DNA of 64,000 bases, from NCBI RefSeq assembly GCF_008692785.1, contig NZ_VXJV01000007.1, forward strand, positions 186,001 through 250,000, given 5' to 3'. Made by a program: the position numbers and the translations under genes. Below, in pieces: positions 42,873 through 53,126 of this stretch (positions are counted from its first letter, which is position 1; each line of letters opens with the position of its first letter). The DNA is from Salmonella enterica subsp. diarizonae. GTDB lineage: Bacteria; Pseudomonadota; Gammaproteobacteria; Enterobacterales; Enterobacteriaceae. The notes below the pieces were generated by a model. It was not told where the DNA came from. It searched no databases and worked only from the letters and a program-made list of their open reading frames with translations.

Positions 42873-43358
42873 ATGCAAGTTTTTATCATGCGTCACGGCG
42901 ACGCAGCCCTCGATGCCGCCAGTGATTCGGTTCGTCCCTTGACCTCTTGTGGGTGTGACGAGTCTCGCCTGATGGCGAACTGGCTGAAAGGTCAAAAAGT
43001 GGATATCGAACGTGTTCTGGTGAGTCCGTTTCTTCGGGCCGAACAAACGTTAGATGTGGTCGGCGATTGTATGAATCTGCCGGCTCAGGTGGATGTCCTG
43101 CCGGAGCTAACGCCCTGCGGCGATGTCGGTCTGGTCAGCGCCTACCTTCAGGCGCTGGCCAATGAAGAGATCGGATCGGTGCTGGTGATCTCTCACTTAC
43201 CTCTGGTCGGATACCTGGTATCTGAGCTTTGTCCTGGCGAAACGCCGCCGATGTTCACGACGTCCGCAATTGCCAACGTTACGCTTGATGAAAGCGGCAA
43301 GGGGACATTCAACTGGCAAATGAGTCCCTGCAATCTGAAAATGGCGAAAGCGATTTAA
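42873..43358 (+). CDS. sixA: Phosphohistidine phosphatase SixA
   Basis: A 161-residue cytoplasmic histidine phosphatase. The RHG motif (Arg7-His8) gives the phospho-His nucleophile; the second Arg is in SPFLRAEQT and the later His in VISHLPLVGYL. SixA removes phosphate from His on the HPt domain of ArcB and on the nitrogen-PTS protein NPr. It is a single gene between fadJ and the convergent smrB. Confidence 0.96.
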   Translation: MQVFIMRHGDAALDAASDSVRPLTSCGCDESRLMANWLKGQKVDIERVLVSPFLRAEQTLDVVGDCMNLPAQVDVLPELTPCGDVGLVSAYLQALANEEIGSVLVISHLPLVGYLVSELCPGETPPMFTTSAIANVTLDESGKGTFNWQMSPCNLKMAKAI

Positions 43359-43367
43359 TCTTTGCTG

Positions 43368-43448
43368 CCTGATGGCGCTTCGCTTCTCAGGCCTACGACA
43401 GCGCTGACTGTTCGTAGGCTGGATAAGGCGCTTGCGCCGCCATCCAGC
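43368..43448. repeat. REP/BIME palindromic repeat
   Basis: Facing REP units (GCCTGATGGCGCTTCGCTT and GGCTGGATAAGGCGCTTGC) between convergent sixA and smrB. Confidence 0.88.
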
Positions 43449-43457
43449 AATTTCGCA

Positions 43458-44009
43458 TCAGGGTAATTCGGGCGGTTGCCACTCTTCCACTTCAATCAAC
43501 ACCAGCACCGCGGCGTCGCCGCCGTACTCTTTCGGCGCCTGATGAAAGGCCATTACATGCGGATGCTGCGCCAGCCATAATGGCGTTTGCTGTTTCAGAA
43601 TATGTTTACCGTGTCCATGCATGACGCAGGCGCAAAAAATATGTTCCCGGCGGCAGGCGGCAATCAGCGCCCCCAGTTCCTGCTTGGCCTGAAGCTGCGT
43701 TAAACCGTGTAAATCCAGAAACAGTTCCGGCGAATAGTCGCCGCGGCGCATTTTTTTTAGCTCGAAATGGCTGACATCTTCACGGACATACTTTACCGGC
43801 CCTTCCGTATTGAGCAGCGGCTGGAACTCATCAGAAAAATAGTGGCTGGCGTCCGCCTGTTCCTGAATTAACCTTCGGGTAGGGACTTCCGTGATTTTTT
43901 TGCGTAGTGGCCGATGGACGATAGTATCCTGTTTAATCTGTCGGGTGCCGACCATCAGCTGACGGAACAGCGCCTGGTCCTCCTCGCTGAGCGATGCTTT
44001 CTTTTTCAT
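43458..44009 (-). CDS. smrB: Ribosome-rescue endonuclease SmrB
   Basis: A 183-residue protein with an N-terminal helical extension ([19 protein letters not shown]) and a C-terminal Smr domain carrying [10 protein letters not shown] and MHGHGKHIL. SmrB binds collided ribosomes and cuts the mRNA between them, as shown for E. coli. The start at 44009 ([11 protein letters not shown]) matches the known protein; the open frame upstream would run into the prmB promoter region. It is divergent from prmB. Confidence 0.94.
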   Translation of the reverse strand: MKKKASLSEEDQALFRQLMVGTRQIKQDTIVHRPLRKKITEVPTRRLIQEQADASHYFSDEFQPLLNTEGPVKYVREDVSHFELKKMRRGDYSPELFLDLHGLTQLQAKQELGALIAACRREHIFCACVMHGHGKHILKQQTPLWLAQHPHVMAFHQAPKEYGGDAAVLVLIEVEEWQPPELP

Positions 44010-44174
44010 TCGTGGGCCTCGTCTGATCTTTTGCCTTAGTTTACCCGACCCGGAGGATATCCGAACGGTCAAAACGGATTTTTCGTATTCTCCCGCCGCG
44101 TCAATGCTGATTTATCCCTGTCTTCGTGGCAAACTAGCCGCCGAATTTAATGCGAGCATGCCCTGGAGGAATAC

Positions 44175-45107
44175 GTGGATAAAATTTTCGTCGATGAAGC
44201 AGTGAGTGAACTGCATACTATTCAGGACATGTTGCGCTGGGCGGTAAGCCGTTTTAGCGCGGCGAATATCTGGTATGGACACGGCACCGATAACCCGTGG
44301 GATGAAGCGGTGCAACTGGTGTTGCCGTCTCTTTATCTGCCGCTGGATATTCCGGAAGATATGCGGACCGCGCGGCTGACGTCCAGCGAAAAACACCGCA
44401 TTGTCGAGCGGGTGATTCGTCGCGTTAACGAGCGTATCCCGGTAGCCTATCTGACCAATAAAGCCTGGTTCTGCGGCCACGAATTTTATGTCGATGAGCG
44501 CGTGCTGGTGCCGCGTTCGCCCATTGGCGAGCTGATTAATAACCACTTTGCCGGCCTTATTAGCCAACAGCCGAAATATATTCTGGATATGTGTACCGGT
44601 AGCGGCTGTATCGCCATCGCCTGTGCTTACGCTTTCCCGGAAGCGGAGGTTGATGCGGTCGATATTTCGCCGGATGCGCTGGCTGTCGCCGAGCATAACA
44701 TTGAAGAACACGGTCTTATCCATCACGTGACGCCAATCCGTTCCGATCTGTTCCGCGATCTGCCGAAAGTTCAGTACGATCTGATTGTCACTAACCCGCC
44801 CTATGTCGATGCGGAAGATATGTCCGATCTGCCGAACGAATATCGCCACGAACCTGAGTTGGGGCTGGCGTCTGGCACTGACGGCCTCAAATTGACCCGC
44901 CGTATCCTGGGGAACGCGCCGGATTATCTGTCCGATGACGGCGTTCTGATTTGTGAAGTCGGAAACAGCATGGTACATCTGATGGAGCAATACCCGGATG
45001 TGCCGTTCACCTGGCTGGAGTTTGACAACGGCGGCGATGGCGTCTTTATGTTGACCAAAGCGCAGTTGCTCGCGGCCCGTGAACATTTCAGCATTTATAA
45101 AGATTAA
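44175..45107 (+). CDS. prmB: Ribosomal protein uL3 glutamine methyltransferase PrmB
   Basis: A 310-residue SAM-dependent methyltransferase that methylates a Gln of ribosomal protein L3. It has an N-terminal helical substrate domain, then the SAM motif [14 protein letters not shown] (about 138) and the catalytic NPPY (about 203), typical of PrmB/PrmC/HemK. GTG start after a good CTGGAGGA site. It is the first gene of prmB-aroC-mepA-yfcA-epmC-yfcL. Confidence 0.96.
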   Translation: MDKIFVDEAVSELHTIQDMLRWAVSRFSAANIWYGHGTDNPWDEAVQLVLPSLYLPLDIPEDMRTARLTSSEKHRIVERVIRRVNERIPVAYLTNKAWFCGHEFYVDERVLVPRSPIGELINNHFAGLISQQPKYILDMCTGSGCIAIACAYAFPEAEVDAVDISPDALAVAEHNIEEHGLIHHVTPIRSDLFRDLPKVQYDLIVTNPPYVDAEDMSDLPNEYRHEPELGLASGTDGLKLTRRILGNAPDYLSDDGVLICEVGNSMVHLMEQYPDVPFTWLEFDNGGDGVFMLTKAQLLAAREHFSIYKD

Positions 45108-45142
45108 AACACGCAAATGACAACAACGATAACGGAGTCGTG

Positions 45143-46228
45143 ATGGCAGGAAACACAATTGGACAACTCTTTCGCGTAACCACTTTCGGCGAATCGCACG
45201 GGCTGGCGCTTGGGTGTATCGTCGATGGCGTGCCGCCTGGCATCCCGTTGACGGAGGCCGATCTGCAGCACGATCTCGACAGACGCCGCCCCGGCACCTC
45301 GCGCTATACTACTCAGCGCCGCGAACCGGACCAGGTAAAAATTCTCTCCGGCGTGTTTGACGGCGTGACGACCGGCACCAGCATTGGCCTGCTGATTGAA
45401 AATACCGATCAGCGCTCGCAGGATTACAGCGCGATTAAGGATGTTTTTCGTCCGGGACACGCGGATTACACCTATGAGCAGAAATACGGCCTGCGCGATT
45501 ACCGTGGCGGTGGACGTTCTTCCGCGCGTGAAACCGCGATGCGCGTAGCGGCAGGGGCGATCGCCAAGAAATACCTGGCGAAAAAGTTCGGTATCGAAAT
45601 CCGTGGCTGCCTGACCCAGATGGGCGACATTCCGCTGGAGATTAAAGACTGGCGTCAGGTTGAACTTAATCCGTTCTTTTGCCCCGATGCGGACAAACTT
45701 GACGCGCTGGACGAACTGATGCGCGCGCTGAAAAAAGAGGGTGACTCCATCGGTGCGAAAGTGACGGTGATGGCAAGCGGCGTGCCGGCAGGTCTTGGCG
45801 AACCAGTATTTGACCGACTGGACGCGGACATCGCCCATGCGCTGATGAGCATCAATGCGGTGAAAGGCGTGGAGATCGGCGAAGGATTTAACGTGGTGGC
45901 GCTGCGCGGCAGCCAGAATCGCGATGAAATCACGGCACAGGGTTTTCAGAGCAACCACGCGGGCGGCATCCTCGGTGGTATCAGTAGCGGGCAACACATT
46001 GTGGCGCATATGGCGCTGAAACCTACGTCCAGCATTACCGTGCCGGGACGTACGATTAACCGGATGGGTGAAGAAGTGGAGATGATCACCAAAGGACGTC
46101 ACGATCCGTGTGTGGGGATTCGTGCAGTGCCGATCGCAGAAGCCATGCTGGCGATCGTGCTGATGGATCACCTGCTACGTCATCGGGCACAGAATGCGGA
46201 CGTAAAGTCAGAGATTCCACGCTGGTAA
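45143..46228 (+). CDS. aroC: Chorismate synthase
   Basis: A 361-residue, FMN-dependent enzyme for the last step of the shikimate pathway (EPSP to chorismate). Signatures: [18 protein letters not shown], the conserved [14 protein letters not shown] and [18 protein letters not shown], and later GGISSGQ. The start at 45143 ([11 protein letters not shown]) follows ACGGAGTCG; a GTG one codon before is also possible. It lies 35 bases after prmB. Confidence 0.98.
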   Translation: MAGNTIGQLFRVTTFGESHGLALGCIVDGVPPGIPLTEADLQHDLDRRRPGTSRYTTQRREPDQVKILSGVFDGVTTGTSIGLLIENTDQRSQDYSAIKDVFRPGHADYTYEQKYGLRDYRGGGRSSARETAMRVAAGAIAKKYLAKKFGIEIRGCLTQMGDIPLEIKDWRQVELNPFFCPDADKLDALDELMRALKKEGDSIGAKVTVMASGVPAGLGEPVFDRLDADIAHALMSINAVKGVEIGEGFNVVALRGSQNRDEITAQGFQSNHAGGILGGISSGQHIVAHMALKPTSSITVPGRTINRMGEEVEMITKGRHDPCVGIRAVPIAEAMLAIVLMDHLLRHRAQNADVKSEIPRW

Positions 46229-46231
46229 GAA

Positions 46232-47056
46232 ATGAAAAAAACCGCGATTGCGTTGCTGGCATGGTTTGTCAGTAGCGCCAGCCTGGCAGCGACGCCGTGG
46301 CAGAAAATAACCCATCCTGTCCCCGGCTCCGCGCAGTCTGTTGGTAGTTTTGCCAACGGATGCATCATCGGTGCCGACACATTGCCGGTACAGTCCGACA
46401 ATTATCAGGTGATGCGCACCGATCAGCGCCGTTATTTCGGCCACCCGGATCTGGTCATGTTTATCCAGCGGTTGAGTCATCAGGCGCATCAACGGGGGCT
46501 TGGAACCGTCCTGATAGGCGACATGGGGATGCCTGCCGGGGGCCGCTTTAACGGCGGACACGCCAGTCATCAGACCGGGCTTGATGTGGATATTTTCTTG
46601 CAGTTGCCGAAAACGCGCTGGAGCCAGGCGCAGCTATTGCGCCCGCAGGCGTTGGATCTGGTGTCCCGCGACGGTAAACATGTCGTGCCGTCGCGCTGGT
46701 CGTCGGATATCGCCAGTCTGATCAAATTGGCGGCACAAGACAATGACGTCACCCGTATTTTCGTCAATCCGGCTATTAAACAACAGCTTTGTCTCGATGC
46801 CGGAAGCGATCGTGACTGGCTACGTAAAGTGCGCCCCTGGTTCCAGCATCGCGCGCATATGCACGTGCGTTTACGCTGCCCTGCCGACAGCCTGGAGTGC
46901 GAAGATCAACCGTTACCCCCGCCGGGCGATGGATGCGGCGCTGAACTGCAAAGCTGGTTCGAACCGCCAAAACCTGGCACCACAAAGCCTGAGAAGAAGA
47001 CACCGCCGCCGTTGCCGCCTTCCTGCCAGGCGCTACTGGATGAGCATGTACTCTGA
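46232..47056 (+). CDS. mepA: Penicillin-insensitive murein endopeptidase MepA
   Basis: A 274-residue periplasmic zinc peptidase (LAS family) that cuts D-Ala-mDAP cross-links in peptidoglycan. The signal peptide ends about SASLAA (residue 20). Zinc ligands: His113 and Asp120 in [11 protein letters not shown], and His211 in RAHMHVRL. A Pro-rich linker ([12 protein letters not shown]) is near the end. It starts 3 bases after the aroC stop and its stop overlaps yfcA (TGATG). Confidence 0.97.
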   Translation: MKKTAIALLAWFVSSASLAATPWQKITHPVPGSAQSVGSFANGCIIGADTLPVQSDNYQVMRTDQRRYFGHPDLVMFIQRLSHQAHQRGLGTVLIGDMGMPAGGRFNGGHASHQTGLDVDIFLQLPKTRWSQAQLLRPQALDLVSRDGKHVVPSRWSSDIASLIKLAAQDNDVTRIFVNPAIKQQLCLDAGSDRDWLRKVRPWFQHRAHMHVRLRCPADSLECEDQPLPPPGDGCGAELQSWFEPPKPGTTKPEKKTPPPLPPSCQALLDEHVL

Positions 47057-47865
47057 TGGACAATTTTTATGATCTGTTTATGGTCTCCCCGCTGCTGCTG
47101 GTGGTGCTGTTTTTTGTCGCCGTACTGGCGGGATTTATCGACTCTATTGCCGGGGGCGGAGGGCTGCTCACTATTCCTGCGCTGATGGCCGCCGGGATGT
47201 CGCCGGCAAACGCGCTGGCGACTAATAAATTACAGGCGTGCGGCGGCTCCCTCTCATCTTCGCTCTATTTTATTCGCCGTAAAGTGGTAAACCTGGCCGA
47301 GCAAAAGCTCAATATTCTGATGACGTTCATTGGCTCTATGAGCGGCGCTCTGCTGGTGCAGCACGTGCAGGCGGATATTTTGCGCCAGATCTTGCCCATC
47401 CTGGTGATTTTCATCGGCCTCTATTTTTTATTGATGCCGAAGCTGGGCGAGGAAGATCGCCAGCGCCGCCTGTATGGATTACCGTTCGCGTTGATAGCCG
47501 GGGGATGCGTCGGGTTTTACGATGGCTTTTTCGGGCCTGCCGCCGGGTCGTTTTACGCTCTGGCGTTTGTCACCTTATGTGGCTACAACCTGGCGAAATC
47601 CACAGCGCATGCCAAAGTGCTTAACGCTACCTCCAACGTTGGCGGCCTGCTGTTATTTATCATCGGCGGCAAAGTGATCTGGGCGACGGGCTTTGTGATG
47701 CTGGTTGGTCAGTTTTTAGGGGCGCGAATGGGGTCGCGTCTGGTGTTGAGTAAAGGCCAAAAACTTATCAGACCGATGATCGTTATTGTCTCGGCGGTGA
47801 TGAGCGCCAAGTTACTTTATGATAGCCACGGACAGGAGATCCTCCACTGGTTGGGGATGAATTAA
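47056..47865 (+). CDS. yfcA: YfcA, TauE/SafE-family membrane transporter
   Basis: A 269-residue inner-membrane protein with about eight hydrophobic segments and the family features FIDSIAGGGGLLTIPALMAAG and ATNKLQACGGSLSSS near the start and CVGFYDGFFGPAAGSF in the middle. The TauE/SafE family moves sulfur-containing or organic anions; the YfcA substrate is unknown. It overlaps mepA and epmC by one base each, so it is part of a tight operon. Confidence 0.92.
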   Translation: MDNFYDLFMVSPLLLVVLFFVAVLAGFIDSIAGGGGLLTIPALMAAGMSPANALATNKLQACGGSLSSSLYFIRRKVVNLAEQKLNILMTFIGSMSGALLVQHVQADILRQILPILVIFIGLYFLLMPKLGEEDRQRRLYGLPFALIAGGCVGFYDGFFGPAAGSFYALAFVTLCGYNLAKSTAHAKVLNATSNVGGLLLFIIGGKVIWATGFVMLVGQFLGARMGSRLVLSKGQKLIRPMIVIVSAVMSAKLLYDSHGQEILHWLGMN

Positions 47866-48413
47866 TGAACAGTACGCATCATTACGAACAGTTAATTGAG
47901 ATTTTTAACGGCTGCTTTGCCGAAGAGTTTAATACCCGTCTGATTAAAGGCGACGACGAGCCGATCTATCTTCCTGCTGACGCGCAGGTACCGTACCACC
48001 GCATCGTCTTTGCGCATGGGTTTTACGCTAGCGCGCTGCATGAGATTTCACACTGGTGCATCGCCGGTAAGGCGCGCCGCGAACTGGTCGACTTTGGTTA
48101 CTGGTACTGCCCGGATGGACGCGACGCGCAGACCCAAAGTCAATTTGAAGACGTTGAGGTAAAGCCACAGGCTTTCGACTGGTTGTTTTGCGTGGCCGCG
48201 GGGTATCCCTTTAACGTCAGTTGCGACAATCTGGAAGGCGACATTGAGCCGGATCGCGTGGCGTTTCAGCGCCGGGTTCATGCGCAAGTAATAGCGTATC
48301 TGGAGCAGGGCATTCCTGAACGTCCGGCCCGCTTTATCAAAGCGCTACAGAATTATTATCACACGCCCGAACTTAAGGCGGAACAGTTCCCGTGGCCGGA
48401 AGCGCTCAACTAA
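47865..48413 (+). CDS. epmC: Elongation factor P hydroxylase EpmC
   Basis: A 182-residue cytosolic non-heme iron hydroxylase that hydroxylates the beta-lysyl-lysine of EF-P, the last step of that modification. The HEISH motif (about residue 63) looks like a metal site and GYWYCPDGRD follows. The start overlaps the yfcA stop (TAATG). It matches E. coli YfcM in length and context. Confidence 0.94.
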   Translation: MNSTHHYEQLIEIFNGCFAEEFNTRLIKGDDEPIYLPADAQVPYHRIVFAHGFYASALHEISHWCIAGKARRELVDFGYWYCPDGRDAQTQSQFEDVEVKPQAFDWLFCVAAGYPFNVSCDNLEGDIEPDRVAFQRRVHAQVIAYLEQGIPERPARFIKALQNYYHTPELKAEQFPWPEALN

Positions 48414-48445
48414 AGCCAGCGCCACGTTTACAATGAGGAAAGAAG

Positions 48446-48721
48446 ATGATCGCGGAGTTTGAATCACGCATTCTGGCATTAATTGACGATATGGTAGAGC
48501 ACGCCAGCGACGATGAGCTTTTTGCCAGTGGATACCTGCGTGGCCACCTGACGTTAGCCATTGCCGAGCTGGAGAGCGGTGATGACCACTCTGTCGAGGC
48601 GGTCTATGCCAACGTTAGCCAAAGTCTGGAAAAAGCGATCGGCGCCGGCGAACTGTCGCCGCGCGATCAGGCGTTAGTCAAAGCGATGTGGGACAATTTG
48701 TTCGACAAGGCAAAACAATAA
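48446..48721 (+). CDS. yfcL: YfcL, small conserved protein
   Basis: A 91-residue acidic, helical protein ([20 protein letters not shown]...) matching E. coli YfcL in the same position. The ATG follows TGAGGAAAGAAG. It is the last gene of the operon from prmB. Function is unknown. Confidence 0.9.
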   Translation: MIAEFESRILALIDDMVEHASDDELFASGYLRGHLTLAIAELESGDDHSVEAVYANVSQSLEKAIGAGELSPRDQALVKAMWDNLFDKAKQ

Positions 48722-48731
48722 CGCCGTGGGC

Positions 48732-48757
48732 CGGAAGGCGACGCTCGCCGCCTTCCG
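48732..48757. terminator. Hairpin between yfcL and mnmC
   Basis: CGGAAGG / CCTTCCG with a GC-rich interior (CGACGCTCGCCG) between convergent genes; REP-like, no T-run. It could protect or end either transcript. Confidence 0.5.
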
Positions 48758-48768
48758 CTATTGTCCCA

Positions 48769-50769
48769 TTACTTCACCGCTTTTCCCTTCAATAACTTTC
48801 TCACCCATAACCGATTCGGATTTAACGCTGCCAGTGTACTGGAATCCAGTGGAATAGGTTCGTTACTCATCTGCGCCGCCAGAATTTCTGCGCATAATGG
48901 CGCTGAGCACAAACCGCGCGATCCCAGCGCCCCGAGCATAAATAACCCCGGATATACAGGCGCAGGCGCCGCCGACGTTTTATTATCGGCTAGATCGGCA
49001 TAGCGCGTCAGCGTAGCGTGGTAATCCGGGACATTGCCCACCATAGGCAGATGGTCGCGGGTGGCGCAACGCACGCCACAACGAGCGCTGTTGCCGCTGA
49101 CGTCAACCTCTGTGGCCCAGTCCGCATTCGGAAAACAGTCAAGCAGACGCTGTCGGTTCTGACGCTGATCTTCTTTGCGCCAGACGGTGCTTTCGTCGCC
49201 CCGGCGATAGCTGGCGCCAATACAGTGCTGCCGATTATGCGGGTTCTGCGGCGTCAGATAGCCGTCGTAACATAACACCTGACGCAACGCGGAGAGGGCG
49301 GGGGTAGTGGGAATATGACTGACCTGCCCCCCGACGGCATAAACCGGCAGCGGCTGGGTCTGATCAAAACGGTTAATCTGATGGCCGTTCGCCAGGACGA
49401 CGGTCTCATGGCTGGCGGTTTCACCTGACGTAAAGCGCAGTTGCCAGAGCGACTCCTGCGCAACGAGCGACGTGAGCGTATGGCGAAAGCGCGTTTGTAA
49501 ACCCTGTTCGGTCGCCAGTGCGATGACTGCGCGGGTTAATTGTTCCGGGCACAGCCAGCCGCCTGCCGGATAGGTAATCCCCCCGCAGCGTGTCGTGACG
49601 CCAACCGCCTGTTCCGCCTCTTCGGCATTAAGCGCCGAGGCCAGTCCGGCGGGGAGCGCCAGGGACAGCATCTGGGCAATTTTTTGCTGGCTTTTCTCAT
49701 TCCATCCGAGCTGCGTCACGCCGCACCAGTCATGATCAAAAGAGGCGGGCAGGGCGTCATACAGGCGACGCGCAAAGGTGAATGCGGTCGGGAAAAAGCG
49801 ATTAATGGCGGCGTCATGTTTACTAAGGAGCGGATAAAGCGCGCCCTGTCGATTACCGGAAGCGCCCTGGGCGGGTTGGTCGTCCGCGCAATAGAGTGTA
49901 ACCTGCCAGCCGCGACGCAGTAACGCCAGTGATAACAGCGCACTGGCGATGCCGCCGCCAATGATCGCCGTTTCACGTTTTTCACTTCCGCTGCGGTAAA
50001 ACCAGGGAGCGGAAAGGGTTGGCATGAGGTGTTGTTCCATCACTCCGCAAAGCATCTCGCGTTTACGTCCGAAGCCTTTGCGTTTTTGCATGGTAAAACC
50101 GGCTTCCTGTAATCCCCGACGGACGAAACCTGCCGAGGTAAATGTCGCCAGCGTTGCGCCGGGCCGCGCCAGCCGCGCCATCGCGTTAAACAGGTTTGGC
50201 GTCCACATATCCGGATTTTTCGCCGGAGCAAAACCGTCGAGGAACCAGGCGTCTACTGTTTGATTTAGCGTGGCGTCCAGTTGGTCGGTCAATTCATTAA
50301 TATCGCCAAACCACAAATCCAGCGTCACCCGGCCCCGATCCAGCAATAGGCGGTGGCATCCCGTGAGCGGCAGCGGCCATTGCGCCTGAAGCTGCTCTGC
50401 CCAGGGCGCGAGCTCCGGCCAGTGTTGGTGCGCCAGCGCCAGATCGTCGCGCGTTAACGGGAATTTCTCAAAGCTGATGAAATGTAACCTTTGCAGCGTC
50501 GCCTGCGGATGATCAGAACGAAAGCCGTCAAACGCCTGCCACAGCGTCAGGAAGTTGAGTCCGGTGCCAAAACCGCTTTCCGCGACTATAAATAATGGAT
50601 GTGAATGTACGGGAAATCGCTCCGCAAAACGATTGCCGCCAAGAAAAACGTAGCGTGTCTCTTCGAGTCCATTGTCATTAGAAAAATAGACATCATCAAA
50701 ATCTCGGGAAACAGGTGTACCCTCAGCGTTAAATTCGAGTGTGGCGGGTTGTATGGCGTATTGTTTCAC
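48769..50769 (-). CDS. mnmC: tRNA wobble-uridine bifunctional enzyme MnmC
   Basis: A 666-residue fusion that finishes the mnm5(s2)U modification at tRNA position 34. The N-terminal half (about 1-240) is the SAM-dependent methyltransferase ([26 protein letters not shown]). The C-terminal half is the FAD oxidase, with the Rossmann motif [19 protein letters not shown] near residue 268. The start is GTG at 50769 ([13 protein letters not shown]), matching the family; the frame is open 20 codons further. It is convergent with yfcL and divergent from fabB. Confidence 0.95.
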   Translation of the reverse strand: MKQYAIQPATLEFNAEGTPVSRDFDDVYFSNDNGLEETRYVFLGGNRFAERFPVHSHPLFIVAESGFGTGLNFLTLWQAFDGFRSDHPQATLQRLHFISFEKFPLTRDDLALAHQHWPELAPWAEQLQAQWPLPLTGCHRLLLDRGRVTLDLWFGDINELTDQLDATLNQTVDAWFLDGFAPAKNPDMWTPNLFNAMARLARPGATLATFTSAGFVRRGLQEAGFTMQKRKGFGRKREMLCGVMEQHLMPTLSAPWFYRSGSEKRETAIIGGGIASALLSLALLRRGWQVTLYCADDQPAQGASGNRQGALYPLLSKHDAAINRFFPTAFTFARRLYDALPASFDHDWCGVTQLGWNEKSQQKIAQMLSLALPAGLASALNAEEAEQAVGVTTRCGGITYPAGGWLCPEQLTRAVIALATEQGLQTRFRHTLTSLVAQESLWQLRFTSGETASHETVVLANGHQINRFDQTQPLPVYAVGGQVSHIPTTPALSALRQVLCYDGYLTPQNPHNRQHCIGASYRRGDESTVWRKEDQRQNRQRLLDCFPNADWATEVDVSGNSARCGVRCATRDHLPMVGNVPDYHATLTRYADLADNKTSAAPAPVYPGLFMLGALGSRGLCSAPLCAEILAAQMSNEPIPLDSSTLAALNPNRLWVRKLLKGKAVK

Positions 50770-50844
50770 GTAAGTTACTCGTCTGACGGGCGGTGTCGCG
50801 ATCTTAACGATGTGTGCCTGACGGCGCAAATTTCCGTACTAAAT

Positions 50845-50880
50845 GGCTGATCGGACTTGTTCGGCGTACAAGTGTACGCT
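50845..50880 (+). promoter_or_regulatory. FadR and FabR sites upstream of fabB
   Basis: GGCTGATCGGACTTGTT (50845-50861) fits the FadR site that activates fabB, and the adjacent palindrome GGCGTACAAGTGTACGCT (50863-50880) fits the FabR operator. The arrangement is the same as in E. coli fabB. Confidence 0.85.
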
Positions 50881-50928
50881 ATTGTGCCAATCGAAACTTA
50901 AAAATAGTGCGAATTACAGAGGTATTGA

Positions 50929-52149
50929 ATGAAACGTGCAGTGATTACTGGCCTGGGCATCGTTTCCAGCATCGGTAATAACCAGCAGGAAGTCCTGGCA
51001 TCTCTGCGTGAAGGACGTTCAGGGATCACTTTCTCTCAGGAGCTGAAGGACGCCGGCATGCGTAGCCAGGTATGGGGCAACGTAAAACTGGATACCACTG
51101 GCCTCATTGACCGCAAAGTCGTGCGCTTCATGAGCGACGCCTCCATCTATGCTTATCTGTCTATGGAGCAGGCAGTGGCCGACGCCGGTCTGGCGCCGGA
51201 AGTCTATCAGAATAACCCGCGTGTCGGCCTGATTGCAGGCTCCGGCGGCGGCTCCCCGAAATTTCAGGTCTTTGGCGCGGACGCCATGCGTAGCCAGCGT
51301 GGTCTGAAAGCGGTAGGACCTTATGTGGTTACGAAAGCAATGGCATCCGGCGTTTCCGCCTGCCTCGCTACGCCGTTTAAAATTTATGGCGTGAACTACT
51401 CCATTAGCTCCGCTTGTGCGACCTCCGCACACTGTATCGGCAATGCGGTTGAGCAGATCCAACTGGGCAAGCAGGACATCGTTTTTGCTGGCGGCGGCGA
51501 AGAGCTATGCTGGGAAATGGCCTGTGAGTTCGACGCGATGGGCGCACTGTCCACCAAATATAACGATACGCCTGAAAAAGCGTCCCGTACCTATGACGCG
51601 CACCGTGATGGGTTTGTCATCGCGGGCGGCGGCGGTATGGTCGTTGTTGAAGAGCTGGAACACGCTCTGGCGCGCGGTGCGCATATCTATGCGGAAATCG
51701 TCGGCTATGGCGCGACCTCTGATGGCGCCGATATGGTTGCCCCGTCAGGCGAAGGCGCGGTTCGCTGTATGCAAATGGCAATGCATGGCGTTAACACGCC
51801 GATCGATTACCTGAACTCCCACGGTACGTCCACGCCGGTAGGCGATGTGAAAGAACTGGGCGCTATTCGCGAAGTGTTTGGTAATAAGAGCCCGGCCATC
51901 TCCGCGACTAAAGCGATGACCGGTCACTCGCTGGGCGCGGCGGGCGTGCAAGAAGCTATCTACTCACTGCTGATGCTGGAGCACGGTTTTATCGCGCCGA
52001 GTATCAACATTGAAGAGATGGACGAACAGGCCGCGGGTTTGAATATTGTGACCGAAATGACCGAGCGTAAGCTGACCACCGTCATGTCTAACAGCTTCGG
52101 TTTCGGCGGTACTAACGCCACACTGGTCATGCGTAAACTGAAAGCATAA
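50929..52149 (+). CDS. fabB: 3-oxoacyl-ACP synthase I
   Basis: A 406-residue condensing enzyme that elongates acyl-ACP with malonyl-ACP and is essential for unsaturated fatty-acid synthesis. The thiolase-fold catalytic triad is present: Cys163 in SSACATSAH, His298 in [11 protein letters not shown] and His333 in [14 protein letters not shown]. The ATG follows AGAGGTATTGA. FadR and FabR sites lie upstream and a terminator at 52198. Confidence 0.98.
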   Translation: MKRAVITGLGIVSSIGNNQQEVLASLREGRSGITFSQELKDAGMRSQVWGNVKLDTTGLIDRKVVRFMSDASIYAYLSMEQAVADAGLAPEVYQNNPRVGLIAGSGGGSPKFQVFGADAMRSQRGLKAVGPYVVTKAMASGVSACLATPFKIYGVNYSISSACATSAHCIGNAVEQIQLGKQDIVFAGGGEELCWEMACEFDAMGALSTKYNDTPEKASRTYDAHRDGFVIAGGGGMVVVEELEHALARGAHIYAEIVGYGATSDGADMVAPSGEGAVRCMQMAMHGVNTPIDYLNSHGTSTPVGDVKELGAIREVFGNKSPAISATKAMTGHSLGAAGVQEAIYSLLMLEHGFIAPSINIEEMDEQAAGLNIVTEMTERKLTTVMSNSFGFGGTNATLVMRKLKA

Positions 52150-52161
52150 CGCTTGTATATC

Positions 52162-52178
52162 GCCGGATGGCGGCGTAA
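52162..52178. repeat. Truncated REP unit at the accessory cassette edge
   Basis: A lone GCCGGATGGCGGCGTAA without its facing partner lies 12 bases after fabB. The cassette of non-backbone genes begins just beyond it. Confidence 0.6.
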
Positions 52179-52197
52179 GTACCTGATTAATCTACGA

Positions 52198-52221
52198 GGG
52201 AGCCTGTCGGTTCCCTTTTTT
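52198..52221 (+). terminator. Terminator of fabB
   Basis: Stem GGGAGCC / GGTTCCC with loop TGTC and six T residues; it overlaps the stop codon of the converging lipoprotein gene by two bases. Confidence 0.85.
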
Positions 52222-52738
52222 AATGCTTCTTATATGCCGGCGCGATTTTTGCTGACCAGGCTTCTGCCCGGGTAATGACGCCTGCGTCATAAATCGGTTG
52301 CTCATAGCCATTGTCTGCATCCCGAACGCGGTAAATTTTCCAGCGTCCCTCCTCCCAACGGGTATAAACTTCCAGATGGATGGGGGTTGACTCTGTACCC
52401 AACTGAACATCCACTTTTTCGCCGCCGAGGAAAGGGTGCGGCTGCCCAACCCGTAACTGTGGAATCCACTCAGGCGCATAGTCCTGCGCATACATAAAAT
52501 AATCTGCCTCCACAATCTCCTGCTCATAAAGAGACTGAATCAGCGTCAGGCGATGAATAACTTCTTTAGCAACGTAATGTTGCATTAAGGCGTTCGAGTC
52601 GTCACGGGTATCCAGATCGTTCGTAAATGTCGTCATCCATGAGGTGTAGAACTGCTTCACGGTCTGCTTGCTGTCGCGATGAGGCGTAGAGCAACTGCAA
52701 AGCAAGAGAATTAGCGCAACAAGGGAGAACGTTTTCAT
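52220..52738 (-). CDS. Lipoprotein (DUF3828-like), candidate immunity protein of the amidase
   Basis: A 172-residue predicted lipoprotein: MKTFSLVALILLLCSCS gives a signal with lipid-modified Cys near residue 16. The body has YTSWMTTFTNDLD, the motif EADYFMYAQDYAPEWIPQL and a strand-rich end (VDVQLGTESTPIHLEVYTRW, then YRVRD) like the DUF3828 family of periplasmic lipoproteins. The start overlaps the amidase stop by one base (TAATG) with AGGAAG inside the upstream gene, so the two are coupled. Periplasmic location and coupling fit an inhibitor that protects the cell wall from the amidase; this role is inferred. It is not part of the E. coli K-12 backbone here. Confidence 0.75.
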   Translation of the reverse strand: MKTFSLVALILLLCSCSTPHRDSKQTVKQFYTSWMTTFTNDLDTRDDSNALMQHYVAKEVIHRLTLIQSLYEQEIVEADYFMYAQDYAPEWIPQLRVGQPHPFLGGEKVDVQLGTESTPIHLEVYTRWEEGRWKIYRVRDADNGYEQPIYDAGVITRAEAWSAKIAPAYKKH

Positions 52739-53106
52739 TAATTCTTCCTGTAGATGGTATATGAGGGCCTGGCTGCCCGGTAGCCCGGGCCGGCCCACAT
52801 ATCGCGTTGTTTAAAATCCGAATACCACTCTGCACCATCGTATATCGCCATGTGACCGCTCGGGTTTCCGCCAGCATAAGGTTGAATAATGATGACATCA
52901 CCCTCGCGCGGCGTTTCATAGGTACCAATAGTGGTAAATCCGGCGCTTCTTAACATTGGGCCATAATCTTTCGCATGATAGGTATGCCCCAGCGTGATAC
53001 CGCCTGCCTGAATTGCCTTTCGGGTAAATTCCGCACACCGATCTTGAGAATGAGAGCCTGCATGCGCTTTGGCATAATTAACCGCCATCCTTTTATCCCA
53101 GCTCAT
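52738..53106 (-). CDS. Small cysteine amidase (CHAP/NlpC-P60-like), candidate peptidoglycan toxin
   Basis: A 122-residue protein without signal peptide. A Cys at the start of a helix (DRCAEFTRKAIQAGG, Cys24), GDVIIIQP and a His in GHMAIYDG (His85), then SDFKQRDMW, form the order and spacing of the CHAP/NlpC-P60 papain-like amidase fold that cuts peptidoglycan peptides. The start at 53106 (MSWDKRMAVNY) follows AGGA; 11 further codons upstream lack a ribosome site. It is coupled to a lipoprotein gene, as in type VI secretion amidase effector/immunity pairs; a phage endolysin is the other option. A 20-bp palindrome lies just upstream. Confidence 0.72.
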   Translation of the reverse strand: MSWDKRMAVNYAKAHAGSHSQDRCAEFTRKAIQAGGITLGHTYHAKDYGPMLRSAGFTTIGTYETPREGDVIIIQPYAGGNPSGHMAIYDGAEWYSDFKQRDMWAGPGYRAARPSYTIYRKN

Positions 53107-53126
53107 AATGATTCCTGTTAATAAAA

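Noticed and set aside
44112-46171. Minus-strand open frames of about 350 codons opposite prmB and aroC
   Set aside because: Shadow frames of two well-recognised enzymes; low-complexity His/Arg-rich translations.
52220-52738. Lipoprotein as an Rz1-like phage lysis protein
   Set aside because: At 172 residues with a folded strand-rich body it is far longer than Rz1 spanins, and it is not nested in an Rz gene.
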